From: Methylobacterium persicinum
GTDB taxonomy: Bacteria; Pseudomonadota; Alphaproteobacteria; Rhizobiales; Beijerinckiaceae
DNA length: 64,000 nt
Assembly: GCF_022179525.1 (NCBI RefSeq)
Contig: NZ_BPQX01000001.1
Span: forward strand, 1-64,000
Direction of reading: 5' to 3'
This document shows positions 53,048 through 63,372 of the stretch, piece after piece (the stretch's first letter is position 1; each line of letters starts with the position of its first letter). A program made the translations under genes and the position numbers. The notes below the pieces were generated by a model that had not been told where the DNA came from, made no database searches, and saw nothing but the letters and a program-made list of their open reading frames with translations.

Positions 53048-55693
53048 TCAGGCCGATGCCCCCTCCACCAGGATCTCGCGCTTGCCCGCATGGTTGGCCG
53101 GGCCCACGAGGCCTTCCGTCTCCATGCGCTCCATGATGGAGGCGGCGCGGTTGTAGCCAATCTGCAGCCGGCGCTGGATGTAGCTGGTGGAGGCCTTGCC
53201 GTCCCGCAGCACGACCTGCACCGCTTGGTCGTAGAGATCGCCGCCGGCCTCGCCGAAGGCCCCCGCATCGAACACGGCGCCGTCGATCTCCAGGTCGGCC
53301 GACGCGCCCCCCTTGCCCTTGCCGCCCTTCTCGGAAGCGGGCTCCTCGTCGTCGGCGGTGACGGCGTCGAGGTAGCTCGGGCGGCCCTGGCGCTTCAGGT
53401 GCGCCACGACGCTCTCCACCTCCGCATCCGAGCAGAACGGCCCGTGGACGCGGGTCGTGCGACCCCCGCCGGCCATGAACAGCATGTCGCCCTGGCCGAG
53501 CAACTGCTCCGCGCCCATCTCGCCGAGAATCGTCCGCGAGTCGATCTTGCTCGTCACCTGGAAGCTGATCCGGGTCGGGAAGTTCGCCTTGATCGTGCCG
53601 GTGATCACGTCCACCGACGGACGCTGCGTCGCCATGATCAGGTGGATGCCCGCCGCACGGGCCATCTGCGCGAGGCGCTGAATCGCCCCTTCGATGTCCT
53701 TGCCCGCCACCATCATCAGGTCGGCCATCTCGTCGACCACGATCACGATGTAGGGCAGGGGGGCGAGGTCCATCTCCTCGTCCTCGTAGACCGCCTCCCC
53801 CGTCTGCCGGTCGAACCCGGTCTGGACGGTGCGGGTCAGAACCTCGCCACGGGCGGCCGCCTCCGCGACGCGGGCGTTGTAGCCGTCGATGTTGCGGACG
53901 GCGATCTTGGCCATCTTCTTGTAGCGCTCCTCCATCTCGCGCACCGCCCACTTGAGGGCGATCACCGCCTTCTTCGGGTCGGTGACGACGGGGGAGAGCA
54001 GGTGCGGGATGCCGTCGTAGACCGACAGTTCCAGCATCTTGGGATCGACCATGATCAGCCGGCACTCTTCCGGCTTCATCCGGTAGAGCAGCGACAGGAT
54101 CATCGTGTTGATGGCCACCGACTTGCCCGAGCCGGTGGTGCCGGCCACCAAGAGGTGGGGCATCCGGGCGAGGTCGGCGATGATCGGCTCGCCGCCGATA
54201 TTCTTGCCCAGGCACAGGGCGAGCTTGTGCTTTGTCTCCACGAAATCCTCGGAGGCGAGGAGTTCGCGCAGGAACACCATTTCCCGGCGGGTATTGGGCA
54301 GCTCGATGCCGATGGCGTTGCGGCCGGGGACGACCGCGACGCGGGCCGAGACGGCGGACATCGACCGGGCGATGTCGTCCGCCAGCGCGATGACCCGGCT
54401 CGACTTGGTGCCGGGCGCCGGCTCCAGTTCGTAGAGGGTCACGACAGGGCCCGGACGCACGGCCAGGATGTCGCCGCGCACCCCGAAGTCACCCAGGGTG
54501 GCTTCCAGCAGGGTCGCGTTCTGCTCCAGGGCATCCGCGGAGACGAGGCTCGCCTGCGACGGCCCCTTCGGCTCGGCGAGGAGGTCGAGGGCGGGCAGTT
54601 CGTAATCCTGCGGCTGCCGGGGCGGGGCAGGACGCCGGGCGGGTGCCGGCGCCGCCGGGGGCGCGGCCACCCGCGAGGGCACCGCCACCGGCGCGGGCGC
54701 GGCCACCGGCCGGGCGGGCGCCGGAGCCATGTCCTGTTCCGGCTCCTCGTAGGCGTCCTCGTCGTGGAACGCCGGTGCCGGGTGCTCCGGCTCGGGGCGG
54801 GAGCCGGCATCGAAGACGGGCTCGCGCCGCCGGGGCGCAGCACGCTCGGCCTCCGGGAGTTGATCCGCCCAGGGCAGGTCGGCATCGGAGAAGGCCCGGC
54901 GGGCGGCGAGCGTCGGGGAGGCGCCGTCGAGATCCTCGCCCCGGCCGCCGCGCCAGGTCTCGACCCGCCCGGCCACGGACGCACGGGCCCGCATCAGACC
55001 CTGGGCCAGGGCACCGATTCCCACGAGACCGAGGCCGGGCTCGTCGGAATCGTCCTCGTGGCGCTCCCGGCTCCGCTCGGGCGCCCGGCGGACCGGGTAG
55101 GGCTCGTCCGGGACCTCCTCCTCGACCGGGGCGAACCGGCAGGCGGCCGTGAGGCTGATGATCGCCGCCGCCGCGAAGCCGAAGCCCGCCAGCGGCATGA
55201 GGCCGGAGAAGACGGTGCCGAGGATGCGGCGGGCGATGTTCAGCATCCCGTCGCCGGCGACGCCGCCGAGGCCCGTGGGCAGGGGCCAGCGGGCGGTGGG
55301 CGGCAGGGCGCTCGCCACCGCGCTCGCCGCGCAGAAGCCGATGATCCAGAGGACGAGCCGCGCCCCGCCATCGGGCAGGGTGCGCTCGCGCATCAGCCGC
55401 ACGCCCCAGAGGGCCGGCGGCAGAACGAAGGCGAGGGAGCCGAGCCCGAGAAGCTGCATGGCGAGGTCGGAGACCACCGCCCCCGGCTGGCCGAGGACGT
55501 TATGGGCCGCCTGTTCGGTGGCGTGGTTGAGGCTCGGGTCGTCGATCGACCACGTCGCGAGGGCCACCGTCATGGCGACGGCACCCGTGAACAGCACGAG
55601 CCCACCGAGCTCCGTCAGGCGCTTGCCCAGGAACGGGCGGACACCATCGACGAAGGTCTCGTAGGGCGACGCGGGACGGCGAAGCGAGCGCAT
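53048..55693 (-). CDS. ftsK: DNA translocase FtsK
   Basis: 881 residues. The N-terminal part has four membrane segments ([80 protein letters not shown]). A Pro/Glu/Arg-rich linker spans about residues 185-370. The motor domain has Walker A GTTGSGKS at about 517-524 and Walker [12 protein letters not shown], followed by [14 protein letters not shown]-type helicase motifs. The C-terminal winged-helix gamma domain has [27 protein letters not shown], which reads KOPS. It pumps chromosome ends and activates XerCD at dif during division. Confidence 0.96.
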   Translation of the reverse strand: MRSLRRPASPYETFVDGVRPFLGKRLTELGGLVLFTGAVAMTVALATWSIDDPSLNHATEQAAHNVLGQPGAVVSDLAMQLLGLGSLAFVLPPALWGVRLMRERTLPDGGARLVLWIIGFCAASAVASALPPTARWPLPTGLGGVAGDGMLNIARRILGTVFSGLMPLAGFGFAAAAIISLTAACRFAPVEEEVPDEPYPVRRAPERSRERHEDDSDEPGLGLVGIGALAQGLMRARASVAGRVETWRGGRGEDLDGASPTLAARRAFSDADLPWADQLPEAERAAPRRREPVFDAGSRPEPEHPAPAFHDEDAYEEPEQDMAPAPARPVAAPAPVAVPSRVAAPPAAPAPARRPAPPRQPQDYELPALDLLAEPKGPSQASLVSADALEQNATLLEATLGDFGVRGDILAVRPGPVVTLYELEPAPGTKSSRVIALADDIARSMSAVSARVAVVPGRNAIGIELPNTRREMVFLRELLASEDFVETKHKLALCLGKNIGGEPIIADLARMPHLLVAGTTGSGKSVAINTMILSLLYRMKPEECRLIMVDPKMLELSVYDGIPHLLSPVVTDPKKAVIALKWAVREMEERYKKMAKIAVRNIDGYNARVAEAAARGEVLTRTVQTGFDRQTGEAVYEDEEMDLAPLPYIVIVVDEMADLMMVAGKDIEGAIQRLAQMARAAGIHLIMATQRPSVDVITGTIKANFPTRISFQVTSKIDSRTILGEMGAEQLLGQGDMLFMAGGGRTTRVHGPFCSDAEVESVVAHLKRQGRPSYLDAVTADDEEPASEKGGKGKGGASADLEIDGAVFDAGAFGEAGGDLYDQAVQVVLRDGKASTSYIQRRLQIGYNRAASIMERMETEGLVGPANHAGKREILVEGASA

Positions 55694-55849
55694 GCGGGAC
55701 CGGACGCGAAACGAAGGACTCGCCGTGAACGCTGGCAGAGAGGGCTTAACGAGCGGCTAAGGTTGAGGAAGGCTTGCGGGGATGCCGCATCCGGGCGCCG
55801 GCTCCGCCTCCGCGTGCAAACCCGCCGCCGTTGTGGCACATCCCGACCC

Positions 55850-56947
55850 ATGAAGATCGACGGCCGACCCTACCGTACCATTTTCCCCGATGCCGACGGG
55901 GTGAGCGTCCAGGTCATCGACCAGACGCGGCTGCCCTTCGCCTTCGAGTTACGACGGCTTGCCACCCTCGACGACGCCGCCGTGGCGATCCGCACCATGA
56001 TCGTCCGCGGGGCGCCGCTGATCGGCGTCACCGCCGCCTATGGGCTGGCACTGGCCATGCGCGAGGATCCCTCCCTGGAGGGGATCGACCGGGCCTGCAC
56101 CACTCTCGCCGCCACGCGGCCCACCGCCATCAACCTGCGCTGGGCGCTCGACCGGGTGTCGGCCAACCTCCGGCTGAGCGAGCCCCACGAGCGATTCGCC
56201 CGCGCCTTCGCCGAAGCCGGGCGGATCGCCGAGGAGGACGTGGCGAGTTGCCGGGCCATCGGCGCCCATGGCGGACGGCTCATCGCCGACCTGCACCGGG
56301 CGAAGGGCCACCCGATCACCGTGCTGACCCATTGCAACGCCGGCTGGCTCGCCACCGTCGATTGGGGCACGGCCCTGGCCCCCGTCTACGATGCCCACGA
56401 GAACGGCGTGCCGGTGCATGTGCTGGTGGACGAAACCCGCCCGCGCAACCAAGGTGCGGCGCTCACCGCCTTCGAACTCCACGGCCACGGGGTGCCGCAC
56501 ACGGTCATCGCCGACAATGCCGGCGGCCACCTGATGCAGCACGGCAAGGTCGACCTCTGCATCGTCGGCTCGGACCGCACCACGGCCGAGGGCGACGTCT
56601 GCAACAAGATCGGCACCTACCTGAAGGCCCTGGCGGCCCGGGATACCGGCGTGCCCTTCTACGCCGCCCTGCCCTTCTCGACGATCGACTGGACTTTGCG
56701 CGACGGCGTCGCCGAGATCCCCATCGAGGAGCGCGACGCCCGGGAGGTGACCCACCTCACCGGCCGCACCGAGGATGGCGGCTTCGCCACGGTGCAGGTG
56801 GTCTCTCCCGGCAGCCCGGTCGCCAACCCGGCCTTCGACGTGACGCCGGCCCGGCTGGTGACGGGGATCATCACCGAACGAGGTGTCTGCGAGGCCAGTG
56901 CCGAGGGGTTGCTCGGCCTCTATCCAGAGCGCCGCAAGGCAGCGTGA
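55850..56947 (+). CDS. mtnA: methylthioribose-1-phosphate isomerase
   Basis: 365 residues from the ATG at 55850; the long frame upstream is antisense to ftsK and not coding. The catalytic pair is C162 ([12 protein letters not shown]) and D242 ([18 protein letters not shown]), as in MtnA of the aIF2B-like isomerase family; [11 protein letters not shown] and ETRPRNQGA are also typical. It converts methylthioribose-1-phosphate to the ribulose form in methionine salvage. The other mtn genes are not adjacent. Confidence 0.96.
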   Translation: MKIDGRPYRTIFPDADGVSVQVIDQTRLPFAFELRRLATLDDAAVAIRTMIVRGAPLIGVTAAYGLALAMREDPSLEGIDRACTTLAATRPTAINLRWALDRVSANLRLSEPHERFARAFAEAGRIAEEDVASCRAIGAHGGRLIADLHRAKGHPITVLTHCNAGWLATVDWGTALAPVYDAHENGVPVHVLVDETRPRNQGAALTAFELHGHGVPHTVIADNAGGHLMQHGKVDLCIVGSDRTTAEGDVCNKIGTYLKALAARDTGVPFYAALPFSTIDWTLRDGVAEIPIEERDAREVTHLTGRTEDGGFATVQVVSPGSPVANPAFDVTPARLVTGIITERGVCEASAEGLLGLYPERRKAA

Positions 56948-57084
56948 CTTGGCAGCGTGTCTTGGCAGTCTGACTTGGTAGCCTAACCCCGCGGCCCGAC
57001 CCTGCGGCGGCGCATCGCGGGGACCGCCGGGCGGGTCGGACGTTGCCCGCTGGATTTCACACTCCAGCAGGCAGGCAGGGCCAT

Positions 57085-57420
57085 ATGGCGGACGATCACG
57101 CGACGATCTGGGACGAGTTCAAGGACGCGGTCAACATGACCCCGGCAGCCCTCCGCAAGCACCTCGACAGCGAGGAGAGCAAGGAGGTCGGCCAGAAGAA
57201 GGGGGGCGGCGAATCCACCGGACACGCGATGGGCCGGCGCATCCTGGAGATCAAGGACAAGAAGAAGTCCGACCTGACCGACGACGACTACGCCGCGATG
57301 AAGAAGGTCGTCGGCTACGTCCACCGGCATCTCAAGCAGGGCGGCGACGCACGCAAGGACCCGGATTCGGCCTGGCGCCTGTCCCTGATGAACTGGGGGC
57401 ACGATCCGCAGAAGGATTGA
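57085..57420 (+). CDS. DUF3140 family protein
   Basis: 111 residues from the ATG at 57085, the family start. The pattern WDEFKDAVNMTPAALRKHLDSEESKEV, then GRRILEIKDKKKSDLTDDDYAAMKKVVGYVHRHL, ends with SAWRLSLMNWGHDPQK, which is DUF3140. It is small, charged and soluble. The function is unknown; members often occur near DNA-end-binding or stress genes, none of which is here. Confidence 0.83.
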   Translation: MADDHATIWDEFKDAVNMTPAALRKHLDSEESKEVGQKKGGGESTGHAMGRRILEIKDKKKSDLTDDDYAAMKKVVGYVHRHLKQGGDARKDPDSAWRLSLMNWGHDPQKD

Positions 57421-57614
57421 GGGGCCAGTTCCCTTCTTTTCCATTCAGCGCGTTTGACTGGAATTCTTGATCGCTACCTCTCCGTCGTCATGGCGAGGTG
57501 TCGCGATCAAACGATTCGAGGAAACGCGCGACTCTCTCGTTCCGGCGCGCTTTCATGCGCCGAACCGGAAGCCGCCTCGGCGGACAATGCTTCAAGCGTA
57601 GAGAGGGCCGCCCG

Positions 57615-57986
57615 TCAGTTCCGCGACCGCTCCACCCAGGCCGGGGCGATGACGTATTCCTTCGGGCGCTTGCGCTCGCCGAGGCGCCCCTCGGAATACT
57701 GGTCGTGGTAATAGTCGAAGCCGGTATAGCCGAAGCCGCCACCGTTCATCACCGAGGCGACCGGCACCGCCGGCCGGGCGAGATCTGGGCGGGACGCCGG
57801 CGCCACCGGGCCGACGATCGTCCCCTCGAGAACCGACAGCGCATCCGGCGCCACGAAGAGGAAGCCTTCGGGCCGGACGGGGACCGGGACTTCCTGGGCG
57901 ATCGCAGCCTCGGACAGGGCGACTGTCGCGAGGACGGCGATCAGGGATCGGCGCAGGGTCGAGGGGCTCACGGAAGGCTCCGTCAC
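57615..57986 (-). CDS. hypothetical secreted protein
   Basis: 123 residues from a GTG at 57986 (MTEPSVSPSTLRR); an ATG eight codons upstream (58010) is the other option. A signal peptide (LRRSLIAVLATVALSEAAIAQ) precedes a mature part with no recognised domain; it ends FDYYHDQYSEGRLGERKRPKEYVIAPAWVE. I do not recognise a family. It is on the same strand as the small lipoprotein gene 74 nt upstream. Confidence 0.6.
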   Translation of the reverse strand: MTEPSVSPSTLRRSLIAVLATVALSEAAIAQEVPVPVRPEGFLFVAPDALSVLEGTIVGPVAPASRPDLARPAVPVASVMNGGGFGYTGFDYYHDQYSEGRLGERKRPKEYVIAPAWVERSRN

Positions 57987-58059
57987 TGGCACAGGGCGGG
58001 ACCGTAGCACGATCCGGTCACCCGGAAAAACGCGGCCCGCCCGGGATCACCGGGGAATC

Positions 58060-58272
58060 TCAGCCCCGGGACTGGAGGACGACCTGCGGCGCCGCCGGGA
58101 TCGGCCGGCAGCCGGTGGTGAAGGCGTTCAGCGGCAGCGGCCTTGACGCGCAGGCATAGGCGTCCGTCGGGCCCGGGGCCGGCACGGGATCCCGGGCGAT
58201 GATGGGATTGGGCGCGCAAGCCGAGGCGGCGGCGGCGAGCAGCAGGGCGGCGATGGTGGTCAGACGGCGCAT
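58060..58272 (-). CDS. small hypothetical lipoprotein
   Basis: 70 residues. MRRLTTIAALLLAAAASAC is a lipoprotein signal with the lipobox ASAC and an acylated cysteine at C19. The mature part is about 50 residues, Pro-rich, with two further cysteines (YACASRPLPLNAFTTGCRP) that could form a disulphide. No known family. It lies between the secreted-protein gene and the aminotransferase gene, all on the minus strand. Confidence 0.68.
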   Translation of the reverse strand: MRRLTTIAALLLAAAASACAPNPIIARDPVPAPGPTDAYACASRPLPLNAFTTGCRPIPAAPQVVLQSRG

Positions 58273-58396
58273 GCGGCTCTCGGGACGCGGGACGGGACAC
58301 CCCCGCCGGAACCCTGCGCAGGCCGGGCCCGCCTGACAAGCACCGCGGGCTGCACAGCCGAGCCTTTGGCGAGGCCTGTCGCCCGGCGGCAACAAT

Positions 58397-58420
58397 CGGT
58401 GGCGGGCCCGCCCGCCACCG
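58397..58420 (-). terminator. hairpin downstream of the alaC-like gene
   Basis: A perfect 10-bp stem CGGTGGCGGG/CCCGCCACCG with a 4-nt loop, 11 nt past the aminotransferase stop. On the minus strand it is followed by ATTGTTGCC, a weak T-run. A likely intrinsic terminator. Confidence 0.65.
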
Positions 58421-58430
58421 GGTGCGCCTG

Positions 58431-59648
58431 TCAGACCGCCTGGGCCATCGGCACGACGTTGTGCAGGGACTTGTCCGCCGCATCGAAGAAACGGCGCAGG
58501 TTGCGCGCGGCCTGCCGGATGCGCTGCTCGTTCTCGACCATGGCGATGCGGACGTAATCGTCTCCATGTTCGCCGAAACCGATGCCGGGGGCCACCGCCA
58601 CGTCGGACTTCTCCAGAAGCAGCTTCGAGAATTCGAGGCTGCCCATCGGCCGGTAGCGCTCGGGGATCGGCACCCAGGCGAACATCGAGGCGGCCGGAGC
58701 CGGGATCTTCCAGCCGGCCTTGCCGAAGGAATCGACCAAAGCCTCCCGGCGCTTCTTGTAGATGGATCGCATCTCGTGGATGCAATCGTCCGGCCCGTTG
58801 AGGGCGGCGGTGGCCGCCACCTGGATCGGCGTGAAGGCCCCGTAATCGAGGTACGACTTCACCCGCGTCAGGGCGGCCAGCAACCGCTCGTTGCCCACGG
58901 CGAAGCCCATGCGCCAACCGGCCATGGAGTAGGTCTTCGACAGGGAGGTGAACTCCACCGTGCAATCCATGGCGCCGGGCACCTGCAGCACCGAGGGCGG
59001 CGGCTCCCCGTCGAAATAGACCTCCGCGTAGGCGAGGTCGGAGAGCAGGATCAGCTCGTGCTTCTTCGCGAAGGCCACGAGGTCCCTGTAGAAGTCGAGC
59101 CCGGCGACATAGGCGGTCGGGTTCGACGGGTAGCAGACCACCAGCGCCACCGGCTTGGGGATCGAGTGCTGCACCGCCCGCTCCAGGGCGGGGAACATGG
59201 CCGGCGTCGGCTCGGCTGGCACGGAGCGGATCACCCCGCCGGCCATCAGGAAGCCGAAGGCGTGGATCGGGTAGCTCGGGTTCGGCACCAGCACCACGTC
59301 ACCCGGGGCGGTGATCGCCTGGGCCATGTTGGCGAAGCCCTCTTTGGAACCCAGCGTCGCCACGACCTGCGTGTCGGGGTTGAGCTTCACGCCGAAGCGG
59401 CGCTCGTAATAGCCGGCCTGGGCCCGGCGCAGACCGGCGATGCCCTTGGAGGCGGAATAGCGGTCGGTCCGCGGGCGGCCCGCGGTCTCGCACAGCTTCG
59501 CGATGACGTGCCGGGGCGCATCGAGGTCCGGGTTGCCCATGCCGAGGTCGATGATGTCGGCGCCGTTAGCTCGGGCGGCCGCCTTGATCCGGTTCACCTG
59601 CTCGAACACGTAGGGCGGGAGGCGCTTGATGCGGTGGAAGTCGGTCAT
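58431..59648 (-). CDS. PLP-dependent aminotransferase (AlaC type)
   Basis: 405 residues from the ATG at 59648; an ATG four codons upstream (59660) is the alternative. Fold-type I motifs: IDLGMGNPDLDAP, YSASKGIAGLRRA, NPSYPIHAFGFLMAG, LSDLAYAEVYFDG and the PLP lysine in SLSKTYSMAGWRMGF. The group includes glutamate-pyruvate aminotransferase AlaC and LL-DAP-like enzymes; alanine synthesis is the best guess. It is followed by a strong hairpin. Confidence 0.92.
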   Translation of the reverse strand: MTDFHRIKRLPPYVFEQVNRIKAAARANGADIIDLGMGNPDLDAPRHVIAKLCETAGRPRTDRYSASKGIAGLRRAQAGYYERRFGVKLNPDTQVVATLGSKEGFANMAQAITAPGDVVLVPNPSYPIHAFGFLMAGGVIRSVPAEPTPAMFPALERAVQHSIPKPVALVVCYPSNPTAYVAGLDFYRDLVAFAKKHELILLSDLAYAEVYFDGEPPPSVLQVPGAMDCTVEFTSLSKTYSMAGWRMGFAVGNERLLAALTRVKSYLDYGAFTPIQVAATAALNGPDDCIHEMRSIYKKRREALVDSFGKAGWKIPAPAASMFAWVPIPERYRPMGSLEFSKLLLEKSDVAVAPGIGFGEHGDDYVRIAMVENEQRIRQAARNLRRFFDAADKSLHNVVPMAQAV

Positions 59649-59750
59649 CGGCGTTTCCATGGGCGCGCCCGCTTCGTCAGTGTCCCTGTTGGGCGCGAAC
59701 CGCTGCCTATAGCAGAGGCCGCCGCGCCCGCCGATACTTAAAAATCCGGA

Positions 59751-60152
59751 TCACTGCGGCGGCGGCGTGGCGGGTTTGGCACTTGGCTTTGCGGCCGGGT
59801 CCGACGGCGGGGCGATGCCCTTGGCGACGCCCTTGGCGGCGCTCTCGGCCGCATGACCCCGAGCGACGTTGCGGCCCCGGGCGCTCTCCAGCTCGGATTC
59901 CAGGGCCTTCTGACCCTCGGTGTTCTTCGGGCGAATCGCCCGGCGCGGCGCATCGACGCCGACCGCCATGTAGTCCGGCGTCTCCTTTGGCCGGGAACTT
60001 GTCACGAAGTCGGGGGCATCCACCTTCTTAGGGCCATAGCCCGCATCGGCGGCCAGGGTTCGCACCGTGTCGCCGGAACAGGCGGCCAAGGGCGACAAAA
60101 GGGGCGAGACGAGAAGCGCGAGGATGAGGCAGCGGCGCACAACGACCGTCAT
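59751..60152 (-). CDS. hypothetical lipoprotein
   Basis: 133 residues. The signal VRRCLILALLVSPLLSPLAAC has the lipobox PLAAC with the acylated cysteine at about C25. The mature part has DAGYGPKKVDAPDFVTSSRP and a basic, Ala/Lys/Pro-rich tail (AESAAKGVAKG...AKPSAKPATPPPQ). No known domain. It is transcribed away from phaC and 143 nt from it. Confidence 0.72.
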   Translation of the reverse strand: MTVVVRRCLILALLVSPLLSPLAACSGDTVRTLAADAGYGPKKVDAPDFVTSSRPKETPDYMAVGVDAPRRAIRPKNTEGQKALESELESARGRNVARGHAAESAAKGVAKGIAPPSDPAAKPSAKPATPPPQ

Positions 60153-60295
60153 AGGGGATCCTCCCGCGCACGATAGGGTCGCGCGATGAGAACATGGTTG
60201 GGTTGTCGCGGGAGAAACCCGCACCGGGGTGGCGAAACGTTCGGCTCGCTCCTTAATGTGTCGGAAACGAGGCTCGTCGGCAAAGGCGGGTCGCA

Positions 60296-62164
60296 ATGAT
60301 CGAGGGAGGCATGCCCGTGACGAGCCCGCAGCAGAGGCAGGCGGCGGACAAGGCCGCGCCGGATTCCGTCATCACCAAGCCGGCGGGGCCGGGGGATGCC
60401 AGCGCCGCCCTGCCCGATTTCGAGGCGATGTCGCGCAATGCCGGCCAGCTCGTCGAGGCGCTGGGCCGCAGTGCGGCCCGCTACCTGCAGCCCGAGGCGC
60501 CGGTCGGCCCCCCGAGCGAAGTCGGCGAGATGGTCCGCACCCTCGGCAAGGTCGCGGAATCATGGCTGTCGGACCCCAACCGCACCCTGGAGGCCCAGAC
60601 CCGCCTGTCCCAGGACTTCCTGACCTTGTGGGGCTCGACCTACCAGAAGCTCCAGGGCCAGGAGGCGCCCCCCGTCGCCGCCCCGGAGCCCCGGGACAAC
60701 CGGTTCGCCCATCCGGACTGGTCAGCCAATCCTTATTTCGACTTCATCAAGCAGGGCTACCTCATCGCCACCCGCTGGGCCGAAGACCTCGTGGAGGAGG
60801 CGGATGGGATCGACGAGCACACCCGGCACAAGGCCCAGTTCTACCTGCGCCAAGTGACCAGCATGCTCTCGCCGTCGAACTTCCTGGCGACCAACCCGGA
60901 ATTGATCCGCCACACACTGGCGGAGAACGGGGCCAACCTCGTCCGCGGACTGAAGATGTACGAGGAGGATCTGGCGGCGGGCGGCGGGGCCCTGCGGGTG
61001 CGCCAGACCGACCCTTCCGGCTTCGAGGTCGGCCGCAACATGGCGGTGACGCCGGGGGAGGTCGTCTTCCGCAACGACCTGATGGAATTGATCCAGTACG
61101 CGCCCACCACGGAGACGGTGTTCAAGCGCCCCCTCCTGATCGTGCCCCCGTGGATCAACAAGTTCTACATCCTCGACCTCAATCCGCAGAAGAGCTTCAT
61201 CAAGTGGATGGTCGATCAGGGCCTGACGGTGTTCTGCATCTCTTGGGTGAACCCAGATGAGCGGCACGCCGAGAAGGACTTCGAGTCCTACATGAACGAG
61301 GGGATCGAGACGGCGATCGACGCCGTCGGCGCGGCCACCGGCGAGACCGAGGTGGCGGCGGCGGGCTACTGCGTCGGCGGGACGCTGCTTGCGGTCACGC
61401 TGGCCGTTCAGGCGGCCACCGCCCGCAAGCGGATCACCAGCGCCACCCTGCTGACCACGCAGGTCGATTTCACCCATGCCGGCGACCTGAAGGTCTTCGC
61501 CGACGAGGAGCAGATCAAGCAGGTCGAGGCGCGGATGGGGGAGCGCGGCTACCTCGAAGGCGCGCGGATGGCCAACGCCTTCAACATGCTGCGGCCCAAC
61601 GACCTGATCTGGCCCTACGTCGTGAACAACTACATCAAGGGCAAGGCGCCCTCGGCCTTCGACTTGCTGTACTGGAATTCGGATGCCACCCGCATGCCGG
61701 CGGCGAACCATTCCTTCTACCTTCGCAACTGCTACCTGGAGAACAACCTCGCCAAGGGCAGGATGGTCATCGGCAACGTCCGCCTCGACCTGAAGAAGGT
61801 GAAGATCCCGGTCTTCAACCTCGCCACCCGGGAGGACCACATCGCCCCGGCGGTTTCGGTGTTCAAGGGATCGAAGCGCTTCGGCGGTCCGGTGGATTAC
61901 GTGCTGGCGGGGTCCGGCCACATCGCGGGGGTCGTGAACCCTCCGGCCAAGCCCAAATACGGCTACTGGACCGGTGGACCGGTGAAGGGGAAGTTCGAGG
62001 ACTGGCTCGGTGCGGCCGCCGAGACCCCCGGCTCGTGGTGGCCCTACTGGCTGCGCTGGATGGAGGCGCAGGCGCCCGAGCGGGTACCGGCCCGCATCCC
62101 CGGCGGCGGCGCCCTGCCCTCGCTCGGCCCGGCCCCGGGGACGTATGTGAAGGTGCGCTCCTGA
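60296..62164 (+). CDS. phaC: class I poly(3-hydroxyalkanoate) synthase
   Basis: 622 residues from the ATG at 60296. A GTG at 60317 with GAGGGAGG spaced 7 nt upstream is a better-placed start and would give 615 residues. The lipase-like box GYCVGGT carries the catalytic Cys (residue 359); the Asp is in REDHIAP and the His in SGHIAG. The N-terminal helical region from residue 40 is typical of class I. It polymerises hydroxyacyl-CoA into storage polyester granules. The phaA/phaB thiolase and reductase genes are not adjacent. It is followed by repeat copy A4. Confidence 0.96.
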   Translation: MIEGGMPVTSPQQRQAADKAAPDSVITKPAGPGDASAALPDFEAMSRNAGQLVEALGRSAARYLQPEAPVGPPSEVGEMVRTLGKVAESWLSDPNRTLEAQTRLSQDFLTLWGSTYQKLQGQEAPPVAAPEPRDNRFAHPDWSANPYFDFIKQGYLIATRWAEDLVEEADGIDEHTRHKAQFYLRQVTSMLSPSNFLATNPELIRHTLAENGANLVRGLKMYEEDLAAGGGALRVRQTDPSGFEVGRNMAVTPGEVVFRNDLMELIQYAPTTETVFKRPLLIVPPWINKFYILDLNPQKSFIKWMVDQGLTVFCISWVNPDERHAEKDFESYMNEGIETAIDAVGAATGETEVAAAGYCVGGTLLAVTLAVQAATARKRITSATLLTTQVDFTHAGDLKVFADEEQIKQVEARMGERGYLEGARMANAFNMLRPNDLIWPYVVNNYIKGKAPSAFDLLYWNSDATRMPAANHSFYLRNCYLENNLAKGRMVIGNVRLDLKKVKIPVFNLATREDHIAPAVSVFKGSKRFGGPVDYVLAGSGHIAGVVNPPAKPKYGYWTGGPVKGKFEDWLGAAAETPGSWWPYWLRWMEAQAPERVPARIPGGGALPSLGPAPGTYVKVRS

Positions 62165-62186
62165 AACGGCATCCCCTTACGCGGAA

Positions 62187-62382
62187 TCCCCTCTCCCCGC
62201 CTGCGGGGAGAGGCCCGCCGACACCTTGTCGTGTCGGCGGGAAGCGAGAGGCGAAGCCGGAGCGGGGGTGAGGGGGCTACCCGGAGGAGACTCATTCGGG
62301 CAGCCCCCTCACCCCCGGCTGCCGCCTCGCTTCGCCCCCGGCAAGGGGGGCTCAGCCCTCTCCCCGCAGGCGGGGAGAGGGG
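62187..62382. repeat. dispersed mosaic palindromic repeat, copy A4
   Basis: About 195 bp: CCCCTCTCCCCGCCTGCGGGG left end, the CCGCCGACACCTTGTCGTGTCGGCGG hairpin, GGTGAGGGGG, then CCCCCTCACCCCCGGCTGCC, a TTCGCCCCCGGCAAGGGGGG unit, and the right end CTCTCCCCGCAGGCGGGGAGAG. It lies between phaC and the FAH-family gene. Its CCCCCGGCAAGGGGG unit appears inverted in copy A2. Confidence 0.85.
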
Positions 62383-62465
62383 ATGCGCACGCCGGCCGGG
62401 AGCACTCCCCCATCCCCCTCCCGGCCGCTATGGTGGCCCGGACCCAGTCTGGAAGAGGTTGCACG

Positions 62466-63341
62466 ATGAAGCTGATCCGCCACGGCGCGCCCGGCGACGA
62501 GAAGCCCGGTCTCGTGGATGCGCAGGGGCGTTTTCGCGACCTGTCCGGGATGGTGAAGGACATCGCCGGGCCGTCCCTCTCGCCTGAATCCCTCGCCCGG
62601 CTGAAGCTCCTCGACCCCGAGCGCCTGCCCCTCCTGCCGCCCGACGTGCGGCTCGGCCCCTGCGTCGGGGGCACCCGCAATGTGGTGGCGATCGGCCTGA
62701 ACTTCTCCGACCACGCCGCCGAAACCGGCATGCCGATCCCGGCCGAGCCGATCGTGTTCAACAAGGCCCCCTCGAGCCTGTGCGGACCCAACGACACGGT
62801 GATCCTGCCCAAGGGCTCGTCCTGCACCGACTGGGAGGTGGAGCTGGCCGTGGTGATCGGACGACCGGCGAGCTACGTCCACGCCAACGAGGCCCTCGAC
62901 TACGTGGCCGGCGCCTGCATCTGCAACGACGTGTCCGAGCGGGACTGGCAGATGAACCGCGGCCCCACCTGGACCAAGGGCAAGAGCGCCCCGACCTTCG
63001 GGCCGCTGGGTCCCTGGCTCGTGACCCTCGACGAGGTCGGCGACCTCAAGAACCTCGCGATGAGCCTCGACCTCAATGGCGCACGCGTGCAGACCGGTTC
63101 GACGGCCACGATGATCTTCGACGTGCCCCAGATCGTGGCCTACTGCTCGCACTTCATGCTGCTGGAGCCGGGCGACGTGATCACCACCGGCACGCCCCCC
63201 GGCGTGGGCTTTGGCATGAAGCCGCCCCACTACCTGAAGGAGGGCGACGAGATGGTCCTGCGGATCGAGAAGCTCGGCGAGCAGCGCCAGAAGGTCGTGG
63301 CCTTCGACGCCTGGACGGCGCGGTCGGCCGCGGGGGCTTGA
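62466..63341 (+). CDS. fumarylacetoacetate hydrolase family protein
   Basis: 291 residues from the ATG at 62466. The FAH fold is evident: [20 protein letters not shown], the metal and catalytic acids in [12 protein letters not shown] and the [15 protein letters not shown] block, then [18 protein letters not shown] and the [16 protein letters not shown] strand. These enzymes cleave C-C bonds in acylpyruvates or related diketones, or act as oxaloacetate decarboxylases. The substrate is unknown. The bioB start is 31 nt downstream, so the two may be co-transcribed. Confidence 0.93.
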   Translation: MKLIRHGAPGDEKPGLVDAQGRFRDLSGMVKDIAGPSLSPESLARLKLLDPERLPLLPPDVRLGPCVGGTRNVVAIGLNFSDHAAETGMPIPAEPIVFNKAPSSLCGPNDTVILPKGSSCTDWEVELAVVIGRPASYVHANEALDYVAGACICNDVSERDWQMNRGPTWTKGKSAPTFGPLGPWLVTLDEVGDLKNLAMSLDLNGARVQTGSTATMIFDVPQIVAYCSHFMLLEPGDVITTGTPPGVGFGMKPPHYLKEGDEMVLRIEKLGEQRQKVVAFDAWTARSAAGA

Positions 63342-63372
63342 TTTTTTGCCGGCGAGCCCGGCAAGGAAAGCC

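Noticed and set aside
52766-55849. Very long plus-strand frame joined to mtnA
   Set aside because: The part before 55850 is antisense to ftsK; MtnA homology begins only at [10 protein letters not shown].
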